Shown here: positions 8,670 through 18,512 of the stretch, one piece after another | Position numbering within the stretch: the stretch's first letter is position 1 | Layout of the letters: each line of letters starts with the position of its first letter | Source: Clostridium sp. JN-9 | GTDB lineage: Bacteria; Bacillota; Clostridia; Clostridiales; Clostridiaceae | DNA length: 64,000 nucleotides | Reading direction: 5' to 3' | Assembly: GCF_004103695.1 (NCBI RefSeq) | Contig: NZ_CP035280.1 | Coordinates: forward strand, 1,736,001-1,800,000 | Translations under genes and position numbers: made by a program | The notes under the pieces: model-generated | Told to the model about the DNA's origin: nothing | Databases searched by the model: none | The model's input: the letters and a program-made list of their open reading frames with translations, nothing else

Positions 8670-10964
8670 TTATTTTATCAATGGAGACAAATTACCATTA
8701 TAAAATATGTATTCATAATGCAGCGATCTTGTTAATACAACATAGAGAAGTTTTTTATCCAATTCATTTTCGTTATAATTATCATCATTACAGTTATATA
8801 TTACTGAACAGTCAAATTCTAATCCCTTTGTCATATATGATGGAATAATAATATTATCTAAAGTAAGAGTTTTGTCAGTACCTTTAATTAAAACCCATTT
8901 GAAACTGCTATTCTTCCTTAAATAATCTCTGATTTTTTTACATTCATTAAATGTCCTTCCTATTACTGCTACACTTTTTTTACCATTGCTATGGATAAAG
9001 TCTACTATTTTGTCTACTCTACTACAAAAATCTTTATTAGTCTTAAATTCAATTATTTTAGGCATTTCACCATGCCTAAGTACAGGTACAGCTGGTTTAA
9101 GGCTGTTATTCTGCTTTTTCAGAACTTTATTTGCAAAGTTTATAATTTCTATTGTGGAACGGTAACTTTGCGTTAATATAGTATATTTACCTTTGTTGTC
9201 AAATACATTTGTTAATATTTTATCCCAGTTATCAATTCCTTTATAAAAATAAATGCCCTGACCAATATCACCTACTATTGTAAAAGAATTATTAACTGCT
9301 ATATCCTTAAGTACAAAAATTTGAAAAAAACTGTAATCCTGAGCTTCATCAATTACAATGTGTTTATATTTATACTTTTCAGGTACACCCTCAATTTTTA
9401 ATTTGATATACAGCATGGGAACTAAATCATCACAATCAATAATGCCATTATTCAAATCTTCATTTAATTTTTCCCTCATGTAATCATATAATTTTTTTGG
9501 TATTTCATTGTTTGTAATTTCATTAAATAGAACCTGATTATTAAAAAAGTCCTGATATAATGAGGAAGTATTAATTTGATACCATTTTTCAAAATAATCT
9601 TCAAAAGATTTTTTGGATTCTTTCAATATATGTGACTTTTTCTTATCTCTTTCATCATATACTTCAATTAATTTTTTTCTCATTTCTATTGTATCTTCAT
9701 AGGTTTTCTTAACTCTGCTTATCTGGTACTCAAAAGTAAAATCTATTTTATCCAGAAGAGATGCTATTTTATCATCCAGCTTTAATTTGAGATATCTTTT
9801 TATCTCCATTTTCCTGGAGTTTAGAGGAAGATTAATTAAATCTTTTACAAATAATCTCTTTATCTCTTTGCTGTCAAATAATGTATAATCATCAACTTTA
9901 ATATCTTCAATGGAATCAGCATCATTTTTTTCCATGTATCTTATAAATCTATCTATAATAACTTTAAAGGACTGAGATCCCTTAAATTTACTTGTATTTA
10001 AAATATACTTTTTTTCTTCTGAATTGGTGCCTTCAAGAATGCTTATAAGTTTAGTATCTTTTGTATAAATTTTAGGCTTTATTCCAAGTATTTCGCATGC
10101 AATATCCTCATATGTACTCTGCTTAACAGAATTAACACCCAAATCAGGCAATACCTGTGAAATGTAGTCCAAAAACAGCTTGTTTGGGGCAATTACAAGT
10201 ATATCCTTTCCACTCATATTATCCTTAAATTTATAAAGCAGATAAGCCAGTCTATGCAGTGCAACTGTGGTTTTGCCAGAGCCTGCAGATCCCTGCACAA
10301 TTAAGGCTCCATTTTTATCTGCTCTTATTATTTCATTTTGCTCTTTTTGGATTGTAGCAACAACATCTTTTAACTTAGTGCTTATGCTTTCCTCCAGATT
10401 TATCCGCAGGAACTCATCAACTAATGCATTTTCATTACCGTCACCAGATTTTAAGATTATTTCATTTATTCCTTCATCAAAGGCATCTTTTAGTTTAGAA
10501 TCTCTAACCAGAAATTTTCTCTTTAAACTTAGTTCACCACTGACCACACCTTTTGGCGCTTTATAATAGCAGTCCCCAAAAGTTCCGCTGTAATATAAAT
10601 CTGCAATTGGTGCTCTCCAGTCAATTACCTTTTCATCGCCATTTTCAATGTCTCCTAATCCAAATTTACCTATATAGAAGGTCTCTACATCTCTTCTATA
10701 CTCTCTAAAGTCTATTCTGGCAAAGTATGGGCTTGACTTTGCATCTATATATTTTTCAAAGTTTTTATGTGTAATATTATATAATTTTTCCTTAGTCTCA
10801 AGTTCTTCACTATATCTGCCCTTGCTTTCCTTCCTAAGTTCTTTAACTTTATTTTGAAGTTCAAAGTCTTCCTTTTCAATTTTTTCAGCTTCATTTTCAA
10901 TCCATGTTACAGTATCGTCAAATCGTTTTTTCTCAATGGCAAATTCTTTTTCATCAATAGCCAT
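8670..10964 (-). CDS. helD: HelD-like RNA polymerase recycling ATPase (UvrD/SF1 helicase fold)
   Basis: 764 aa. Residues 1-75 form a charged coiled coil, typical of the N-terminal arm of HelD. Walker A GSAGSGKT lies at about 225-232; the Walker B VIDEAQD and SF1 motifs TQSYRST, and YMTKGLEFD with LYVVLTRS at the C-terminus, follow. In Bacillus subtilis HelD binds RNA polymerase, pries off nucleic acid and recycles stalled enzyme; it lacks true helicase activity. Start ATG is preceded by TGAGGTGA. Distinguished from PcrA/UvrD by the N-terminal coiled coil and shorter insertions. Confidence 0.85.
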   Translation of the reverse strand: MAIDEKEFAIEKKRFDDTVTWIENEAEKIEKEDFELQNKVKELRKESKGRYSEELETKEKLYNITHKNFEKYIDAKSSPYFARIDFREYRRDVETFYIGKFGLGDIENGDEKVIDWRAPIADLYYSGTFGDCYYKAPKGVVSGELSLKRKFLVRDSKLKDAFDEGINEIILKSGDGNENALVDEFLRINLEESISTKLKDVVATIQKEQNEIIRADKNGALIVQGSAGSGKTTVALHRLAYLLYKFKDNMSGKDILVIAPNKLFLDYISQVLPDLGVNSVKQSTYEDIACEILGIKPKIYTKDTKLISILEGTNSEEKKYILNTSKFKGSQSFKVIIDRFIRYMEKNDADSIEDIKVDDYTLFDSKEIKRLFVKDLINLPLNSRKMEIKRYLKLKLDDKIASLLDKIDFTFEYQISRVKKTYEDTIEMRKKLIEVYDERDKKKSHILKESKKSFEDYFEKWYQINTSSLYQDFFNNQVLFNEITNNEIPKKLYDYMREKLNEDLNNGIIDCDDLVPMLYIKLKIEGVPEKYKYKHIVIDEAQDYSFFQIFVLKDIAVNNSFTIVGDIGQGIYFYKGIDNWDKILTNVFDNKGKYTILTQSYRSTIEIINFANKVLKKQNNSLKPAVPVLRHGEMPKIIEFKTNKDFCSRVDKIVDFIHSNGKKSVAVIGRTFNECKKIRDYLRKNSSFKWVLIKGTDKTLTLDNIIIPSYMTKGLEFDCSVIYNCNDDNYNENELDKKLLYVVLTRSLHYEYIFYNGNLSPLIK

Positions 10965-11069
10965 TATTTCACCTCATTTACCACATGATAAATAATATAT
11001 AACAAAACTTAATTTTAGTTTTTTTATATATTAATGTCAACCATTTTATTTTATCCTATTAGTAAACAA

Positions 11070-11096
11070 ATAAAAAGATCTCCATTTCTGAAGATC
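11070..11096 (-). terminator. Rho-independent terminator of the ECF S-component gene
   Basis: A 7-bp stem (11077-11083 with 11090-11096, one G-U pair) followed on the minus strand by TTTTTATTTG. It overlaps the stop codon of the gene. Confidence 0.6.
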
Positions 11097-11595
11097 ATTT
11101 AAAGGATTTTGCCAAATCCAGATTTAAACTTTTATTTAATGCCTGTACTAATACAGCTGCAATAACTCCATCTGCAATATGATGCAGCAGAGTTCCAGTT
11201 CCTACAACTACAAGAACCTTGTACATTGTAAAACCAAAAGGTATTACAGCTATTGCCTCCAATATAGCATGTATTGGTGCAGTTAAAGCAATGACAGTTT
11301 TGAAGGAGATTCCCCTTCTAAGCATTAAAGCACCTGCCAAACCAACAAAGGTATGCATAAATGCTCTTGCTGCAACTACAGCTGGTGATGATACTAAGAA
11401 GCCTAATGCGGATCCTACGCCAACCATTACAGCTGCTACAGGTCCTAAGAACATGGATAAAAATAATGGTACATGTGCTGTTAATGTTGCAGTAAATGGT
11501 CCTAATTGAATTCTTAAAAATCCAAATGCCAATGGAATAACAATTGATAAGGCCGTTAATAAAGCTGAATAAGTTAATTTTTTTATATCTTTCAT
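11095..11595 (-). CDS. ECF transporter S component, probable niacin type (NiaX-like)
   Basis: 166 aa from the ATG at 11595, selected by the ribosome binding site CGGAGGTG; an ATG at 11613 lies upstream of that site. Predicted five or six membrane segments with the S-component pattern: N-terminal KKLTYSALLTALS, then LGPFTATLTAHVPLFLSMFLGP and a late HHIADG. The TATLxxHVPxFLSMF stretch resembles niacin-type S components as I remember them; assignment to niacin is supported by a 10-bp palindrome at its promoter shared with pncB. S components bind the vitamin and need a separate EcfA/A'/T module; the module at 52-54 kb is a candidate but is under B12 control. Confidence 0.75.
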   Translation of the reverse strand: MKDIKKLTYSALLTALSIVIPLAFGFLRIQLGPFTATLTAHVPLFLSMFLGPVAAVMVGVGSALGFLVSSPAVVAARAFMHTFVGLAGALMLRRGISFKTVIALTAPIHAILEAIAVIPFGFTMYKVLVVVGTGTLLHHIADGVIAAVLVQALNKSLNLDLAKSFK

Positions 11596-11613
11596 TTTAC
11601 ACCTCCGAAACAT

Positions 11614-11625
11614 CTGTATATACAG
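11614..11625. promoter_or_regulatory. Palindrome CTGTATATACAG, probable operator
   Basis: A perfect 12-bp palindrome lies just downstream of the -10 box of the ECF S-component promoter, over the expected transcription start. The inner 10 bp TGTATATACA recurs upstream of pncB (46906-46915). This fits a repressor site, possibly of NiaR. Confidence 0.5.
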
Positions 11626-11626
11626 T

Positions 11627-11655
11627 AGTATACATTGTACATGGAGTTTTGTAAA
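11627..11655 (-). promoter_or_regulatory. Promoter of the ECF S-component gene
   Basis: Reading the minus strand: -35 TTTACA (11655-11650), 17-nt spacer, -10 TATACT (11632-11627). Near-consensus sigma-A promoter with the palindrome 11614-11625 directly downstream. Confidence 0.7.
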
Positions 11656-11675
11656 GTATCTTTTATATTTAAATA

Positions 11676-11706
11676 AAATAAACTCCTGGAGTCCAGGAGT
11701 TTATTT
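11676..11706 (-). terminator. Terminator after def
   Basis: AAATAAACTCCTGGA (11676-11690) and its exact complement (11692-11706) form a 14-bp stem with a tiny loop, followed on the minus strand by TTTATTT. Confidence 0.85.
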
Positions 11707-11714
11707 ACATACAT

Positions 11715-12179
11715 TTATGAATCTTCCCTGTAAATCTTTTTTGCTTTGTCTAAAAATATTATACCATTAAGATGATCAATTTCATGACAAAAGGCTTTGC
11801 ACAGCAATCCATCTGCTGAGTACTGAACTTTTTTTCCTTCCTCATTAAAGCCATTAACTCTAACTTTTTTAGGTCTTTCAACAACACCCTCAAATCCTGG
11901 ATAACTAAGGCAGCCCTCTATGCTGTCTTCTTTACCATACTTTGCAATAATTTTGGGATTTATCAAAAGAACTGGCTCAGTATCATCTCTCAGGTCAATA
12001 TAAATTACTCTTTTTAATACACCTATCTGGGGAGCAGCAACACCTATCCCTGTAGTTGAATATAAAGTATCTTTTAAATCTTCTGCCAGCTTTAAAGTAC
12101 TATCATCAAATTTATCAACTCTTCTGCTGACTCTTTTCAGCATTTTATCTGGAACAATTAAAATATCTCTCACTGCCAT
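11715..12179 (-). CDS. def: Peptide deformylase
   Basis: 154 aa with the three family motifs: GIGVAAPQIG (residues about 45-54), EGCLSYPG, and CHEIDHLNG (metal-binding HExxH type with the preceding Cys in place of the usual Gln). The enzyme removes the formyl group from nascent protein N-termini using Fe2+ or another divalent ion. Ribosome binding site GGAGG is 6 nt before the ATG. It follows the V-ATPase operon by 26 nt on the same strand, so read-through from the ATPase promoter is possible, and it has its own terminator. Confidence 0.95.
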   Translation of the reverse strand: MAVRDILIVPDKMLKRVSRRVDKFDDSTLKLAEDLKDTLYSTTGIGVAAPQIGVLKRVIYIDLRDDTEPVLLINPKIIAKYGKEDSIEGCLSYPGFEGVVERPKKVRVNGFNEEGKKVQYSADGLLCKAFCHEIDHLNGIIFLDKAKKIYREDS

Positions 12180-12205
12180 GTGTTACCTCCTCTAGTGTGT
12201 TTAGT

Positions 12206-12850
12206 TTATATATTTTGTCTTTCCTGCATAATACTTTTAACTTTCATTAATCTTGTCAGACTGCCTCTTTCATTCTCATCAAGCTTCATTTGAATATATT
12301 TAATGGTTTCCTGCAGCTGAGGAATAGTCATGTATTCAAGAGCATTTACTCTCCTTCTGGTTTTTTCTATTTCATCTGCCATAAGCTGGCATGCTTTTTC
12401 AACTTCAGCAAGTTTTAATAATTTTGGAAGTATATTATTTAGTTTTTCAATTGCGTCATCTAATTCTGAAGAAGTGGTGGCAAATCCATATGGATAAATT
12501 GAACCATTCTCATTGTCAGATTCCCTTTTAAAATTCATAACCGGAACGTTAACGCTCATTATATTTTTCTTTGAAACTTCCACTGAAACTTTTTCCTTTG
12601 GATATACTATTGCCTCTTCCAAAAATTCAGGACTTGTTAATGATCTTGCTATTAAAAAGTCTTTTAAAGAAGCTGTTAGCTCTTTTTCAACATTTTTTCT
12701 TAAGCTGTTATTCTCTTTTATTAAATCAATGAACCTTCTCATTAATTCATCCTGCTTATCCTTTAACAGTTTATGACCCCTCACTGCAGTTGACAGTCTT
12801 TTTTTCAGCTTGGTGAGCTCCATTCTTGTTGGATTAACATTTAATCTCAT
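12206..12850 (-). CDS. ntpD: V/A-type ATPase subunit D (central stalk)
   Basis: 214 aa from the ATG at 12850, which gives the N-terminus [12 protein letters not shown] shared by the family; a GTG at 12859 would add three residues. Long coiled-coil helices at both ends ([23 protein letters not shown] and [14 protein letters not shown] region) form the rotor shaft that turns inside the A3B3 head. Last gene of the operon, 22 nt after subunit B. Confidence 0.95.
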   Translation of the reverse strand: MRLNVNPTRMELTKLKKRLSTAVRGHKLLKDKQDELMRRFIDLIKENNSLRKNVEKELTASLKDFLIARSLTSPEFLEEAIVYPKEKVSVEVSKKNIMSVNVPVMNFKRESDNENGSIYPYGFATTSSELDDAIEKLNNILPKLLKLAEVEKACQLMADEIEKTRRRVNALEYMTIPQLQETIKYIQMKLDENERGSLTRLMKVKSIMQERQNI

Positions 12851-12872
12851 GTGGTTCACTCATCCTTTTAAA

Positions 12873-14252
12873 TTATTTATCATCTTTTGGGAGATATTTT
12901 TCTAAATATTCATCCCTTATTCTCTTTAATTCACTCTTTGGAAGCAGTTTTAGTAATTTCCATCCCAGATCTAATGTTTCTTCAATTGTCCTGTTAGTAT
13001 GGAAACCCTGGGATACATATTCTTTTTCAAAAGCATCTGCAAATTTTGCAAAAGCCTTATCACTATCTGACAGTGCAGATTCACCTAAAATAACTGCTAA
13101 TTCTTTAGCCTGCTTCCCTTGTGCATAAGCTGAAAAAAGCTGATTCATGGTGTCAGCATGGTCTTCTCTGGTCTTTCCTTTGCCGATACCTTTATCTTTA
13201 AGTCTTGATAATGATGGAAGCACATCTATAGGAGGCATAATACCTTTTCTGTAAAGTTCCCTGCTGAGTATTATCTGACCCTCTGTTATATATCCTGTTA
13301 AATCAGGAATAGGATGAGTTTTATCATCCTCTGGCATAGTTAAAATTGGAATTTGTGTTATGGAACCCTCTCTTCCACTTATTCTGCCAGCTCTTTCATA
13401 AATTGTAGAAAGATCAGTATATAAATATCCAGGATAACCTCTTCTTCCTGGAACTTCTTTTCTGGCAGCAGATATTTCTCTTAATGCCTCACAATAATTA
13501 GTCATATCAGTTAAAATTACAAGTACATGCATTCCTTTTTCAAAGGCTAGAAATTCAGCTGTAGTCAATGCAATTCTAGGGGTAGCTATTCTTTCAATTG
13601 CCGGGTCATTTGCCAGATTAGTAAATAAAACAGATCTGTCAATTGCTCCAGTCTTTGTGAAATCATCAATAAAAAATTGTGCTTCTTCAAATGTAGTACC
13701 TATTGCAGCAAAAACAACAGCAAATTTAGAGTCAGAATTTAAAACCTTTGCCTGCCTTGCAATTTGTGCTGCCAATTCAGCGTGAGGAAGTCCGGCTCCA
13801 GAAAAAACAGGAAGCTTCTGCCCTCTAACTAAAGTATTAAGACCATCTATGGCAGAAATACCTGTTTGTATAAATTCAGATGGATAATCTCTTGCAACTG
13901 GGTTTATAGGACTGCCATTAATGTCAAGTTTTTCTTCAGGTATTATGTTAGGGCCGCCGTCTTTAGGCCTTCCAAGTCCATCAAATACCCTTCCCAGCAT
14001 ATCTTCAGATACACCTAATTCCAATGGGTGCCCAAGGAATTTTGCCTTGCTGCCTTTTAAATTAATTCCAGCGGAGCCTTCAAAAAGCTGCACCATCGCC
14101 TTGTCTCCATTGATTTCAAGTACTCTTCCACGTCTTATTTCTCCTGTTTGTATTTGAATTTTAACTAATTCATCATAGGTTACACCTTCTACACCATCAA
14201 CCATCATAAGCGGGCCTACAACTTCTCTTACTGTTTTATATTCTTTAAGCAT
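12873..14252 (-). CDS. ntpB: V/A-type ATPase subunit B (non-catalytic)
   Basis: 459 aa from the ATG at 14252, with GGGAGG at good distance; it overlaps the end of subunit A by 8 nt, so the two are translationally coupled. Conserved marks: [13 protein letters not shown] at the N-terminus, [17 protein letters not shown] in place of a true Walker A (as expected for the regulatory subunit), and [15 protein letters not shown]. Forms the hexameric head with subunit A and shapes the catalytic interface with an Arg finger. Confidence 0.97.
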   Translation of the reverse strand: MLKEYKTVREVVGPLMMVDGVEGVTYDELVKIQIQTGEIRRGRVLEINGDKAMVQLFEGSAGINLKGSKAKFLGHPLELGVSEDMLGRVFDGLGRPKDGGPNIIPEEKLDINGSPINPVARDYPSEFIQTGISAIDGLNTLVRGQKLPVFSGAGLPHAELAAQIARQAKVLNSDSKFAVVFAAIGTTFEEAQFFIDDFTKTGAIDRSVLFTNLANDPAIERIATPRIALTTAEFLAFEKGMHVLVILTDMTNYCEALREISAARKEVPGRRGYPGYLYTDLSTIYERAGRISGREGSITQIPILTMPEDDKTHPIPDLTGYITEGQIILSRELYRKGIMPPIDVLPSLSRLKDKGIGKGKTREDHADTMNQLFSAYAQGKQAKELAVILGESALSDSDKAFAKFADAFEKEYVSQGFHTNRTIEETLDLGWKLLKLLPKSELKRIRDEYLEKYLPKDDK

Positions 14253-16017
14253 TATTAAGACCTCCCTTACTAATAGCTTCATCTATAACTTTTGTTAATT
14301 CTTTATTTATATCATCAATTTTATCTATATTTTCTTCAGATATATACTTAGTTCTGGCAATCTTATCCCTGATAGGCAGGTTTAATAAATCCTTCAGGTA
14401 TACTCCTGCCTTTAGAGCCCTGGCAGATTCTTCTCCAAATTTTATAATAAGAGTCAGCATCTTATACTGTTTTTTAAGTGATGAGTAAGTATCTACCTCC
14501 TGGAATGCATTCTGCTGCAGATAATCTTCACGGATTGATTTTGCAACTTCAAGTTTTAATCTATCCTCTTCTGAAAGAGAATCTATTCCAACTAACCTTA
14601 CAATCTCCTGAAGATTAGACTCCTCCTGTAACAGTGTCATAGCCTTTGTTCTTACTTCTGTCCAGTCCTTTGCCACATTTTCATTTATCCAGTTTCCTAT
14701 TTTATCTAAATATAAAGAATAGGATTCAAGCCAGTTTATAGCTGGGAAATGTCTTCTATAGGCAAGATTTGAATCTAATCCCCAGAATACTTTAACTATT
14801 CTTAAAGTAGCCTGAGTTACTGGTTCAGATAGATCTCCACCTGGAGGTGAAACTGCTCCAATGGCAGTTAATGAACCAATCCTTCCGTCATTTCCAAGGC
14901 ATTTCACTTTACCTGCCCTTTCATAAAATTCAGCTGCTCTGGATCCAAGATATGCTGGGTATCCTTCTTCTCCAGGCATTTCCTCAAGCCTTCCGGACAT
15001 TTCTCTTAAGGCTTCAGCCCATCTGGAAGTTGAATCTGCCATTAATGCAACTGAATAGCCCATATCCCTGAAATATTCTCCTATTGTAATTCCTGTATAT
15101 ATGGAAGCTTCTCTTGCAGCAACGGGCATATTTGAAGTATTTGCAATAAGTATAGTTCTTTTCATCAGTGGTTCTCCAGTTTCAGGGTCTTTAAGCTGTG
15201 GGAATTCATTAAGTACATCTGTCATTTCATTGCCTCTTTCACCACAGCCTATGTAAACTACAATTTGAGCATCTGCCCATTTTGCAAGCTGATGCTGGAC
15301 AACAGTTTTACCACTTCCGAAGGGACCGGGAACACAGGCAGTACCACCTTTGGTAACAGGGAAAAATGTATCAATAACTCTTTGACCCGTAACCATAGGC
15401 TCCACTGGATTTAATTTCTTAGTGTAAGGTCTGCCTCTTCTTACAGGCCATTTCTGCATCATTGTTAAGTTCTTAGTGCCATTCTTGGTTTCTAACGTAC
15501 AAACTATATCTTCAATAGTGAACTCACCTTGTTCAATGGATACTATTTTTCCCTCAATGCCCTTTGGCACCATTATCTTATGCAAAACAATAGGTGATTC
15601 TTCTACTGTTCCTATAACATCTCCTGGAATAACAGTATCTCCAATTGATTTACAAGCAGTGAACTGCCATTTCTTAGTCCTGTTTAATGATGGAACCTCT
15701 ACTCCCTTTGTTATAAAATCACCTGTCTTGGCTCTGATTTCTGACAATGGTCTTTGAATTCCATCGAATATTGATTCTATAAGCCCTGGGCCTAGTTCTA
15801 CACTTAATGGCTCACCAGTTGTTACCACTGGGTCACCAGGTCCAAGGCCTGTTGTTTCCTCATATACCTGGATTGAAGCTTTATCCCGCCTCATTTCAAT
15901 TATTTCTCCAATAAGACGTTTTTCTCCAACTCTTACAACATCATATATATTAGCATCATCCATTCCCTCGGCTACTACTAAAGGTCCGGATACTTTTACT
16001 ATTTTACCAGTGTTCAA
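14245..16017 (-). CDS. ntpA: V/A-type ATPase subunit A (catalytic)
   Basis: 590 aa, normal length. Starts at a TTG (16017) after AGGCAGGTAAG. Contains the catalytic P-loop [13 protein letters not shown] near residue 235, the non-homologous insertion typical of V/A-type A subunits before it, [13 protein letters not shown] and [20 protein letters not shown]. Binds and hydrolyses (or synthesises) ATP at the A/B interfaces. Sits between subunits F and B in the operon. Confidence 0.97.
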   Translation of the reverse strand: MNTGKIVKVSGPLVVAEGMDDANIYDVVRVGEKRLIGEIIEMRRDKASIQVYEETTGLGPGDPVVTTGEPLSVELGPGLIESIFDGIQRPLSEIRAKTGDFITKGVEVPSLNRTKKWQFTACKSIGDTVIPGDVIGTVEESPIVLHKIMVPKGIEGKIVSIEQGEFTIEDIVCTLETKNGTKNLTMMQKWPVRRGRPYTKKLNPVEPMVTGQRVIDTFFPVTKGGTACVPGPFGSGKTVVQHQLAKWADAQIVVYIGCGERGNEMTDVLNEFPQLKDPETGEPLMKRTILIANTSNMPVAAREASIYTGITIGEYFRDMGYSVALMADSTSRWAEALREMSGRLEEMPGEEGYPAYLGSRAAEFYERAGKVKCLGNDGRIGSLTAIGAVSPPGGDLSEPVTQATLRIVKVFWGLDSNLAYRRHFPAINWLESYSLYLDKIGNWINENVAKDWTEVRTKAMTLLQEESNLQEIVRLVGIDSLSEEDRLKLEVAKSIREDYLQQNAFQEVDTYSSLKKQYKMLTLIIKFGEESARALKAGVYLKDLLNLPIRDKIARTKYISEENIDKIDDINKELTKVIDEAISKGGLNNA

Positions 16018-16035
16018 GCTTACTTACCTGCCTTT

Positions 16036-16344
16036 CTATAGTATATTCACACCAACTGCCTTTTCAACATTATCATTTATTTTCTGCATTCCAATATTTA
16101 AGCTTCCTTGATTACTTGGAATCAGTATTATTGCAGGAAGTGTTTTTCTATTATATCTTTCAATTGTTTCATTAATTTCTTTAGCAACCTGTTCTGTGAT
16201 AAATATAACGGCATATCCTTCCTTTGCCATTTTATCCACAGTATTTCTTGCTTCTTCATAATTAGTTACATTGTATACATCTACACCAATTGATTTAAAG
16301 GCCAGCACAGAATCTTTATCTCCAACTACTCCTATTCTATACAT
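16036..16344 (-). CDS. ntpG: V/A-type ATPase subunit F (NtpG in E. hirae naming)
   Basis: 102 aa from ATG at 16344 ([16 protein letters not shown]), the usual family N-terminus; a GTG at 16353 has the better ribosome binding site (GAAAGG) and would add M-R-H, so the start is not settled. A Rossmann-like fold with the family VIFITEQVA strand. Subunit F binds subunit D in the central rotor stalk. Overlaps the end of subunit C by 8 nt (17 if the GTG is used). Confidence 0.93.
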   Translation of the reverse strand: MYRIGVVGDKDSVLAFKSIGVDVYNVTNYEEARNTVDKMAKEGYAVIFITEQVAKEINETIERYNRKTLPAIILIPSNQGSLNIGMQKINDNVEKAVGVNIL

Positions 16345-17338
16345 ATGCCTCACGCAGCCTTTCTCTTATAATATTTGCAGGAACCTTATTTATTTTGCCT
16401 ACTAAAATTATCCTAATAGATTTTATCTCATTTTCTTTTCCATAAATATATGCTAAAACAGGCTCTGGTCCGAAACTTATATATCTGGATTTTTTTAGAT
16501 AATCCATTGTATAGTTATCACATAGTTTTTCAAATTTATTAAGTTTCTTATCCTTACCATAATCCTTAAGGCCCATTTTTAAAATGTTCCCATAATCAGT
16601 AAACATGAGTTTGTTTACAATATTTTCAATGCTTTCATTTAAGCAGCTTAGCAGTATATCTTTATCAACTTTTCCTCCTGATATCAAAACCATACTTAAA
16701 AAATCCCTGTTCCTATTTTGATTTTTAACTCTAAGCAAGGTCTTAATATTTGTTAAATCAATATTTAATTTTACAAAGTCTGTTATAAAAGAATCCCCTA
16801 ACTTTTCTGCTTTAATAAGCATATGTTTATACATATAGCTGTCAATAATTATATCTATAACCTGAGGATCTTTAGCAGTTAAAAATTCACTATAGGATTT
16901 TTGTATAGCTTCTCCCATTATTTTGGGAATGTCTCTGTAATTATCACTTTGCATAGATGATACAATTTTATCCGTATAATCAGGTTTTACCTTAATTAAT
17001 AAATAATCATAATTTTTATTTAATGCTTTAGCCTTTAATAGTGTTTTTATATTATGATAATCATACTTTAATTCCATAATGTCCACTAAATCTTTATCTG
17101 GTACTGCTTTATACAAAAAATCATATAATTTTTTTAATTCCTTTGACAATATGATTTCGTAATCCTGCACTTTCATTATATTTTGCATTTCACTGGCATA
17201 CTCTGTTTCTTGAAGAAATTTTACTGCTTCTTCAGGAGATGGAATTTCAATGAGTTTATTTAACATTGATTCATCAAAAAGCTTGGTTTCCATTGCCCTT
17301 ATTCTTGAAACAGCTTCAGCATATTTTTCATTTTCCAT
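16337..17338 (-). CDS. ntpC: V/A-type ATPase subunit C (rotor-ring adaptor)
   Basis: 333 aa, all-helical, with repeated [14 protein letters not shown] / [16 protein letters not shown] segments typical of the C/d subunit. It links the D-F shaft to the membrane K ring. GGAGG lies 11 nt before the ATG. Lies between E and F as in the E. hirae operon. Confidence 0.93.
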   Translation of the reverse strand: MENEKYAEAVSRIRAMETKLFDESMLNKLIEIPSPEEAVKFLQETEYASEMQNIMKVQDYEIILSKELKKLYDFLYKAVPDKDLVDIMELKYDYHNIKTLLKAKALNKNYDYLLIKVKPDYTDKIVSSMQSDNYRDIPKIMGEAIQKSYSEFLTAKDPQVIDIIIDSYMYKHMLIKAEKLGDSFITDFVKLNIDLTNIKTLLRVKNQNRNRDFLSMVLISGGKVDKDILLSCLNESIENIVNKLMFTDYGNILKMGLKDYGKDKKLNKFEKLCDNYTMDYLKKSRYISFGPEPVLAYIYGKENEIKSIRIILVGKINKVPANIIRERLREAYV

Positions 17339-17354
17339 GTACAGCTATGCCTCC

Positions 17355-17954
17355 TTAATGAAATAAAGTTTCAACAATTTTACCTTCAAGGTCATCCCTG
17401 TAGTATTCCAGAAGAGACTCATAAGTACAGTTTATTTCAATACCATTTTTTACAAGGACAAAACCGCCTGTTATATTTCTGTTAACTGAGCCTAATTTTA
17501 GTTCACCTTTTTTATTGTTTTTTATAAGTGAACTATTAAGTTCCTTTATAAAATCTTCTGAAATAATATTTTGCCTTTTATTTTCTATGAATATTTCTTC
17601 ATCGCCTTGAATATCCAGTGCAAGTATATAATTTTTCATAAATTCTTTATATTCAATATCAGACATTTTATATAAGTTATCCAAAGCAGTACTGAATACT
17701 TTAGAAATCAGATTCTGCTTTGCTTCTAATAAATCATTCCTTACTTTTAATTTGGTATTTGAAATAGCTCTTTCTGCCTTAGCTGCGGCATCAATGTGAG
17801 CCTGTTTTAATATTTTATTTTTCTCAGCCTCACCTTTTTCAGTAAAGCTTTGAGAAATTCTTTTTTCTTCTTTTTTACTTTCCTCAATTATATCATTTGC
17901 AGTATTTTCTGCATCTTCAATAATTTTTGAAGTTAAATTATTTAAATCAGACAC
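17355..17954 (-). CDS. ntpE: V/A-type ATPase subunit E (peripheral stalk)
   Basis: 199 aa from a GTG start (17954) with GGGAGG upstream. The N-terminal about 100 residues are a charged coiled coil (ENTANDIIEESKKEEKRI) and the C-terminal part a small alpha/beta domain (GGFVLVKNGIEINCTYESLL) that binds the top of the head. Pairs with the small stalk subunit encoded at 20467-20793. Confidence 0.92.
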   Translation of the reverse strand: MSDLNNLTSKIIEDAENTANDIIEESKKEEKRISQSFTEKGEAEKNKILKQAHIDAAAKAERAISNTKLKVRNDLLEAKQNLISKVFSTALDNLYKMSDIEYKEFMKNYILALDIQGDEEIFIENKRQNIISEDFIKELNSSLIKNNKKGELKLGSVNRNITGGFVLVKNGIEINCTYESLLEYYRDDLEGKIVETLFH

Positions 17955-17991
17955 GGAAGAATCCTCCCTTACAGTTATTAGTAAATATAAG

Positions 17992-18498
17992 TTAAAGTTT
18001 TATTCCAACTATCATTATTATTGATGTAACAAGAGCTATAACAGCATAGGTCTCAACCATTGCTGCAAAAAGAACTCCTTTAAACATATGCTCTGGTCTT
18101 TTAGCTAAAATTGAAATACCAGCTGCAGCTGTCTTACCCTGAGAAATAGCTGATTTCCATCCTACTAATGCTATTGGAAGTGATGCAAGGAATATAAGGA
18201 ATCCGGGTGCTAAGGCAACATCTTTAGCTCCTCCGCCTAATATGCCTATCTTATTTAATATTATTAAAGTTGTAACAAATCCGTAAAATCCCTGTGTTCC
18301 TGGAATAACCTGAAGTATAAGTGATTGTCCAAACTTTTCAGGATCCTCTGTTATTAATCCTGAAGCAGCTTCACCAACTATTCCAACACCTCTGGCAGAA
18401 CCTATTCCAGGAAGTGCTGTAGCCAGCGCTGCCCCCAGTAATGCAAATATCATTCCGCCATTTTGAGTTAAAAAGTCTAAAAAAGTTTTAAAAGTCAT
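17992..18498 (-). CDS. ntpK: V/A-type ATPase subunit K (rotor proteolipid), Na+-site residues present
   Basis: 168 aa with four membrane helices in two hairpins. Helix 2 carries PGTQGFYG (T68, Q69), helix 3 the AISQGKTAAAG (Q120) and helix 4 the AAMVETYAV (E149). In E. hirae NtpK the Na+ ligands are L61 (backbone), T64, Q65, Q110 and E139 in the same motifs, so all side-chain ligands are kept. Family knowledge therefore predicts a Na+-coupled enzyme. Ribosome binding site GGGGAGG. Fourth from the operon start in reading order after the stalk and I subunits is E; K is third. Confidence 0.96.
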   Translation of the reverse strand: MTFKTFLDFLTQNGGMIFALLGAALATALPGIGSARGVGIVGEAASGLITEDPEKFGQSLILQVIPGTQGFYGFVTTLIILNKIGILGGGAKDVALAPGFLIFLASLPIALVGWKSAISQGKTAAAGISILAKRPEHMFKGVLFAAMVETYAVIALVTSIIMIVGIKL

Positions 18499-18512
18499 AA
18501 TAATAATCCTCC

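Noticed and set aside
11095-11595. S component at 11.1-11.6 kb as a B12 or riboflavin transporter
   Set aside because: No riboswitch precedes it (promoter and ribosome binding site are close together), and the shared palindrome with pncB points to niacin.
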